From Chryseobacterium oryzae (GTDB lineage: Bacteria > Bacteroidota > Bacteroidia > Flavobacteriales > Weeksellaceae): a stretch of 64,000 nt of DNA. A model generated the notes under the pieces. The model was not told where the DNA came from, did no database searches, and saw only the letters and a list, made by a program, of their open reading frames with translations. The position numbers and the translations under genes were made by a program. The stretch is taken from assembly GCF_022811665.1 (NCBI RefSeq), contig NZ_CP094529.1, positions 682,001 through 746,000 on the forward strand, read 5' to 3'. This document shows positions 60,158 through 64,000 of the stretch, piece by piece (within the stretch, counting starts at the first letter, position 1; each line of letters opens with the position of its first letter).

Positions 60158-60823
60158 TTAGTTTCCTCCAAACTTGAAACCTACACCAACCTGTAAAAAG
60201 CTGTTGGTAAGTTTTCCGTCACCAGAATCTTTCGCAAGGTTAGAAACTCCATAATTGTATCTTGCATCAATAAACAATCCGTTTTCAAATGCGTATTCTG
60301 CACCCAAAAATGGAGCGATATTTAAAGTGTTTACGTGGTCTTTAATATCGCTTTCATCACTTCCTGAAAGCTCAAAACCAGGAACCAATCCAAAACTAAC
60401 ATCAGCTACTGTTTTAGATTTCGCAGAAAGAATGAATCCGAAACTTGCACCTGCAGAAACTGAAAAGTTTTCTGAGATAAAATATTTAGCTGATACCGGA
60501 ATGAGTACTGTACCAAAAGTAGTTTTGTTGTGTACTTTTATGTAAGTTGACATATCATCCGGATCTTCAACTTTTTCGTTGATTTTTCCACCAAGCGGAG
60601 AGTATAAAACTTCTCCCTGAAGTCCAAAATTGTCATTAAGTTTATATTCTGCAACTCCACCCACAAAAAAAGAATGCATAGGATCTGTGTTGTCAACATC
60701 CTTATTATCCTTAAATTTAAGTGTAGATAATGAATAACCTGCTTTAGGCCCGAATTTGAATTCTTGAGCATTCATACTTGCTCCTGTAACAATAGCAGCA
60801 GCTACCAATAGAAGTTTTTTCAT
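60158..60823 (-). CDS. Outer membrane beta-barrel protein (porin-like family)
   Basis: 221 residues. The signal peptide ends near S-M-N-A-Q (about residue 20). The mature region is an eight-strand-type barrel of the OMP_b-brl_2 kind, starting F-K-F-G-P-K-A-G-Y-S and ending with Q-V-G-V-G-F-K-F-G-G-N. Repeated short strands with aromatic girdles and Gly-Asn or Asp-Asp turns are seen. It lies in the outer membrane with unknown substrate. Its -7 box TATATTTG (minus strand at 60856-60863) ends 32 nt before the ATG. Confidence 0.9.
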   Translation of the reverse strand: MKKLLLVAAAIVTGASMNAQEFKFGPKAGYSLSTLKFKDNKDVDNTDPMHSFFVGGVAEYKLNDNFGLQGEVLYSPLGGKINEKVEDPDDMSTYIKVHNKTTFGTVLIPVSAKYFISENFSVSAGASFGFILSAKSKTVADVSFGLVPGFELSGSDESDIKDHVNTLNIAPFLGAEYAFENGLFIDARYNYGVSNLAKDSGDGKLTNSFLQVGVGFKFGGN

Positions 60824-60855
60824 AGTTTTTTAATTTTTATAATAATTTTAGCGTT

Positions 60856-60863
60856 CAAATATA
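60856..60863 (-). promoter_or_regulatory. -7 box (TATATTTG) for the barrel gene
   Basis: On the minus strand TATATTTG matches TAnnTTTG, 32 nt before the ATG at 60823. Confidence 0.5.
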
Positions 60864-60929
60864 TCACTTTTCATGGAATATTAAAATAATTTTATAAAAA
60901 TCTGAAAACTTATTAATCATAAACAGAAT

Positions 60930-61886
60930 TTATTCTCTATTTCTTTTTTCTTCCTCGTTATATGCAAGAATAATCTTCTTCACAACCGGATGTCTTACCA
61001 CATCTTCCTCTGTGAGATATACAAAACCAATTTCTTTTACTTCTTTCAGAATTCTCATGGCTTCTTTTAGTCCAGAGTGCTGTTTTGGAGGTAGATCTAT
61101 CTGAGTAGGATCTCCGGTAATGATAAATTTGGCATTCATACCCATTCTCGTAAGAAACATTTTCATTTGAGCGTGTGTGGTATTTTGTGCCTCATCTAGA
61201 ATAACAAAAGCGTCATCTAAAGTTCTTCCTCTCATGAAAGCTAACGGAGCAACTTCTATTACTTTTTTTTCAATAAAACCTTCGAGTTTTTCATGTGGAA
61301 TCATGTCACGAAGAGCATCATAGAGCGGTTGTAAATAAGGATCGAGCTTTTCTTTAAGATCACCGGGTAAAAAACCGAGACTTTCTCCTGCTTCTACAGC
61401 CGGTCTTGTGAGAATAATTCTTTTCACCTGTTTATCTCTTAGAGCTTTTGCGGCTAATGCAACACTTGTGTACGTTTTACCGGTTCCGGCAGGACCAATA
61501 GCGAAAACCATATCTTTTTTTTCGGTTTCTTTTACCAGTTTTTTAAGATTGGTGGTTTTTGCCTTAATAATCTTGCCATTTACACCTTTTACAATAATGT
61601 CCTGATCAAAAACAAGCTGTTTCTCATTTTCATCTTTTATATTCAGGATATTTTCTACATCTTTCAGCTCAATAGAATTGTTTTGGGAAATGTAAGCAAC
61701 AATATCATCAAGCTTTTTTCTGAATATATCTAAAGCTTCCTTATTCCCCATGGCAAAGATGTAATGATCTCTACCTGTAATTTTTAGAGTCGGAAAGCTG
61801 GATTTTATTAAATTGAAATATTGGTTATTAACTCCGTAAAAGTTTTTTGCATCAATACCTTCTAAATCATACGTTAATTCAAACAT
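60930..61886 (-). CDS. PhoH family ATPase
   Basis: 318 residues. An N-terminal KH-like region (about 1-100) is followed by the PhoH ATPase core: Walker A G-P-A-G-T-G-K-T-Y near residue 136, R-P-A-V-E-A-G-E-S-L-G-F-L-P-G near 160, and Walker B V-I-L-D-E-A-Q-N-T near 227. PhoH-like proteins take part in RNA metabolism, ribosome quality control or phosphate-stress responses; the exact job is not settled. Divergent from the DUF62 gene with 121 bp between. Transcribed alone. Confidence 0.92.
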   Translation of the reverse strand: MFELTYDLEGIDAKNFYGVNNQYFNLIKSSFPTLKITGRDHYIFAMGNKEALDIFRKKLDDIVAYISQNNSIELKDVENILNIKDENEKQLVFDQDIIVKGVNGKIIKAKTTNLKKLVKETEKKDMVFAIGPAGTGKTYTSVALAAKALRDKQVKRIILTRPAVEAGESLGFLPGDLKEKLDPYLQPLYDALRDMIPHEKLEGFIEKKVIEVAPLAFMRGRTLDDAFVILDEAQNTTHAQMKMFLTRMGMNAKFIITGDPTQIDLPPKQHSGLKEAMRILKEVKEIGFVYLTEEDVVRHPVVKKIILAYNEEEKRNRE

Positions 61887-61980
61887 GCAAATATTTTTTA
61901 GTTCTTAAATTTAATGGTTTTTTTCAGATCTTCATCAAAATTCTTATCCACAAATTTTATTCCTTTCCTTTTATTTTGAA

Positions 61981-61988
61981 TAAATTTG
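61981..61988 (+). promoter_or_regulatory. -7 box (TAAATTTG) for the DUF62 gene
   Basis: Matches TAnnTTTG and ends 19 nt before the ATG at 62008. Confidence 0.5.
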
Positions 61989-62007
61989 CAAATCCATCAT
62001 TTTTATC

Positions 62008-62835
62008 ATGTCGATTATTACCCTTACTTCAGATTTCGGATATTTAGATTACAGAGTTTCAGCAATGAAAGGAAAAATTCTGTCTTTAAACCCCGAAGTT
62101 ACAACGGTGGATATTACGCACGACATTCAGGCACATAATTTAATACAAACTTCATATATCGTTAGAAATGCGTATCAGTATTTTCCTAAAGGTGCTATAC
62201 ATATAATTTCTGTAGACAGTTTTTTTCATAAATCAAGAAAAAATATTGTGTACAAGGCGGATGGTTCTTATTTTATTGCAGCCGATAACGGATTACTGAG
62301 TCTTATTTTTTTCGACATTAAGCCAGAAGCGGTTTATGAAATTACGTTAAACAACCGTTTTGATGATATTGTAAATTTTACTTCTACAGATGTTTTTATT
62401 CCTGTTGCTGTACATTTGGCAAACGGCGGATTGCCCGAAGTTATAGGAAGAAAAATAGAATCACCGAAACAATTGCTGTTTCCAAAACCTGTTTTTAATG
62501 AAACTGAAAAAATGATTATTGGTGAAGTAATGTATATTGATAATTTCGGAAATATTATATCCAATATCAGCAAAGATTTTTTTGAAAGTTTAGCAAAAGG
62601 TTATGAGAACTTTACCATCAAATTTAGGAATCTGAGTTTGTCTAAAATTTATTCCAGCCATTGTGAAGTTGTAACAGATTGGGATAGAGAAACCGAATAC
62701 CACGGGCAGTCTGCGGCAATCTTCAACGATAGTGGCCAATTAGAACTTACGATTTACAAAGGCAGCAGGAAGAATGGGGCAAAAACACTTTTCGGTCTTA
62801 ATGTGGGAGAAAATATTTACATCGAATTTTTCTAA
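62008..62835 (+). CDS. DUF62 S-adenosylmethionine hydrolase/chlorinase-like protein
   Basis: 275 residues. N-terminal landmarks: T-L-T-S-D-F-G near residue 5, the D-Y-R-V-S-A-M-K-G-K-I-L segment near 14, and V-D-I-T-H-D-I near 34. The usual V-V-D-P-G-V-G loop is replaced by S-V-D-S-F-F-H near residue 71, and A-D-N-G-L-L-S is conserved near residue 91. The C-terminal barrel (about 165-275) includes Y-I-D-N-F-G-N-I-I-S-N. Relatives of the family hydrolyse SAM to adenosine and methionine (SAM hydroxide adenosyltransferase); halogenase activity is not expected without the specific chloride or fluoride site. Cytoplasmic. Confidence 0.85.
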   Translation: MSIITLTSDFGYLDYRVSAMKGKILSLNPEVTTVDITHDIQAHNLIQTSYIVRNAYQYFPKGAIHIISVDSFFHKSRKNIVYKADGSYFIAADNGLLSLIFFDIKPEAVYEITLNNRFDDIVNFTSTDVFIPVAVHLANGGLPEVIGRKIESPKQLLFPKPVFNETEKMIIGEVMYIDNFGNIISNISKDFFESLAKGYENFTIKFRNLSLSKIYSSHCEVVTDWDRETEYHGQSAAIFNDSGQLELTIYKGSRKNGAKTLFGLNVGENIYIEFF

Positions 62836-62870
62836 AATTATCTATTTCATAAAAAAACCGATTTTTTTTA

Positions 62871-62878
62871 TATATTTG
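62871..62878 (+). promoter_or_regulatory. -7 box (TATATTTG) for the E2 gene
   Basis: Matches TAnnTTTG and ends 20 nt before the ATG at 62899. Confidence 0.55.
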
Positions 62879-62898
62879 TCAAAATCTAAAATTTAAAA

Positions 62899-64000
62899 AT
62901 GGCAGAATACAAATTATTGCTTCCTTCTATGGGAGAAGGTGTGATGGAAGCTACGGTTATCACTTGGCTGTTCAACGAAGGAGATCAGGTGAAAGAAGAT
63001 GATTCGGTAGTAGAAATTGCGACAGATAAGGTAGATTCAGACGTTCCGACACCAGTTTCGGGAAAAATTGTGAAAATTCTTAAACAGAAAGATGAGGTTG
63101 CAAAAGTTGGGGAAGCCATCGCTATTTTAGAAATTGAAGGCGAAGGTGAAAGTACACCTTCTGAAGAGGTTAAAAATGAAGTTGCGGCTACTACTCCGGA
63201 TACCGAAACTTTAAAAACCATTGAAGAACCATTAAAAGTTGCTGCATCAACAGAGTTTTCGGGAGATTTATATCTTTCTCCTTTAGTGAAATCTATTGCA
63301 CAACAGGAAAATATCTCAGAATCTGAACTTAAAACGATTAAGGGAAGTGGTTTAGAAGGAAGAATTACCAAAGAAGATATTTTAGCTTACGTAAAGAATA
63401 GAGAAAATCAACCAGTTCAGCAATCGGCTCCGGTTCAGCAGGCTGTTTCTGCACCTCAAACTGTTGCTACAGCTCCGGCTACAACTATTTCTACATCTGT
63501 AGGGGACGAAGTAATTCCTATGGACAGAATGAGAAAGATTATTGCTGAAAATATGGTGAAAGCAAAACAAATTGCTCCTCACGTTACTTCTTTCATAGAA
63601 ACAGATGTTACCAATGTTGTAAAATGGAGAAATAAGTATAAAGATATTTTTGAGAAACGAGAAGGAGAAAAACTTACCTTCATGCCGATTTTTGTAAGAG
63701 CGGTTGTAAAAGCAATTCAGGATTTCCCGATGATTAATGTTTCTATTAACGGAGAAAATATCATCAAAAAGAAAAATATTAATATTGGTATGGCAACAGC
63801 TTTACCAGACGGAAATCTTATTGTTCCGGTTATTAAAAACGCAGATCAGTTATCATTATCTGGTTTGGCAAAAGCGATAAACGATTTGGCTTACAGAGCA
63901 AGAAATAAAAAATTAAGACCAGAAGATACACAGGGAGCAACTTATACCATTTCTAACGTTGGTAGCTTTGGAAACCTTATGGGAACGCCAATTATTCCTC
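62899..64000 (+). CDS. 2-oxoacid dehydrogenase E2 component (dihydrolipoyl acyltransferase), right end cut
   Basis: 367 residues are visible before the window ends. The lipoyl domain (about 1-80) has the lipoyl-lysine K44 in E-I-A-T-D-K-V-D-S-D. The E1/E3 subunit-binding domain lies near 117-160 (Y-L-S-P-L-V-K-S-I-A-Q-Q and G-R-I-T-K-E-D-I-L). A Gln/Pro/Ala-rich hinge follows at about 165-195, and the acyltransferase core starts near 200 (P-M-D-R-M-R-K-I-I-A-E-N-M). The catalytic H-x-x-x-D would be beyond the edge. It passes acyl groups from E1 to CoA. The pattern resembles branched-chain or generic 2-oxoacid E2 rather than the one-lipoyl 2-oxoglutarate type, which cannot be settled here. Confidence 0.93.
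   Translation, partial: MAEYKLLLPSMGEGVMEATVITWLFNEGDQVKEDDSVVEIATDKVDSDVPTPVSGKIVKILKQKDEVAKVGEAIAILEIEGEGESTPSEEVKNEVAATTPDTETLKTIEEPLKVAASTEFSGDLYLSPLVKSIAQQENISESELKTIKGSGLEGRITKEDILAYVKNRENQPVQQSAPVQQAVSAPQTVATAPATTISTSVGDEVIPMDRMRKIIAENMVKAKQIAPHVTSFIETDVTNVVKWRNKYKDIFEKREGEKLTFMPIFVRAVVKAIQDFPMINVSINGENIIKKKNINIGMATALPDGNLIVPVIKNADQLSLSGLAKAINDLAYRARNKKLRPEDTQGATYTISNVGSFGNLMGTPIIP

Overview
The window is an AT-rich, densely coded chromosomal segment of a flavobacterium, most likely Chryseobacterium or a close relative in the Weeksellaceae. This rests on gene content (DUF4295 protein between L33 and ftsY, TolC/EmrAB set, TamB-like giant, bifunctional acyltransferase, aromatic amino acid catabolism genes), on the Bacteroidota promoter pattern TTTG-N19..21-TAnnTTTG seen before many genes, and on the scarcity of Shine-Dalgarno sequences. 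No phage, insertion sequence, integron or CRISPR array was seen. It reads as a core chromosomal region with a few lineage-specific genes.

Layout. 1-5 kb: a catalase-like protein cut by the left edge, an FKBP prolyl isomerase, an unknown lipoprotein, an Rrf2 regulator with its likely target NAD(P)-binding oxidoreductase, and a cell-wall M23 peptidase. 5-12.6 kb: gpsA, a CoA-transferase family enzyme, a protein with a Bacteroidota-specific N-terminal domain, then tyrosine/phenylalanine catabolism (hppD, a secreted protein, fahA, a flavin-reductase-like protein). 12.6-20.8 kb: fmt, recQ, two tandem OmpA-type barrels (one lacking the OmpA domain), folK, and divergent sppA. 20.5-25.7 kb: a YeaQ-type membrane protein, ftsY, the rpmB-rpmG-DUF4295 cluster, lnt, a VanZ protein and proC. 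26-33.8 kb: unknown secreted protein, murB with a lipoprotein, aminotransferase, tRNA-Ser, asparaginase, two RNA methyltransferases and tsaD. 33.8-47 kb: tamB-like gene, Lrp/AsnC regulator, small membrane protein, redoxin, prfC, CPBP protease, glnS, menC and fbp. 47-56.1 kb: aspartate kinase with an OlsF-like lipid synthase, tandem tRNA-Phe, a TetR-controlled TolC/EmrA/EmrB efflux operon, tandem tRNA-Asp. 56.2-64 kb: a TPR sensor kinase and response regulator, an unannotated 58-residue Gly/Pro-rich secreted peptide, a second protein with the N-terminal domain seen at 7.7 kb, an outer-membrane barrel, PhoH, a DUF62 S-adenosylmethionine hydrolase-like protein, and the start of a 2-oxoacid dehydrogenase E2 gene.

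The best leads for something new are: the small secreted peptide beside a TPR sensor kinase (58.6 kb); a 19-bp operator present in inverted orientation before both the Rrf2 gene and its neighbour; a perfect palindrome on the -33 box of the efflux operon; two genes whose -7 box lies only 4 nt before the ATG, predicting leaderless mRNAs; and a terminator whose U-tract is also a promoter -7 box. All functional statements come from motif recognition by eye; no database search was run.
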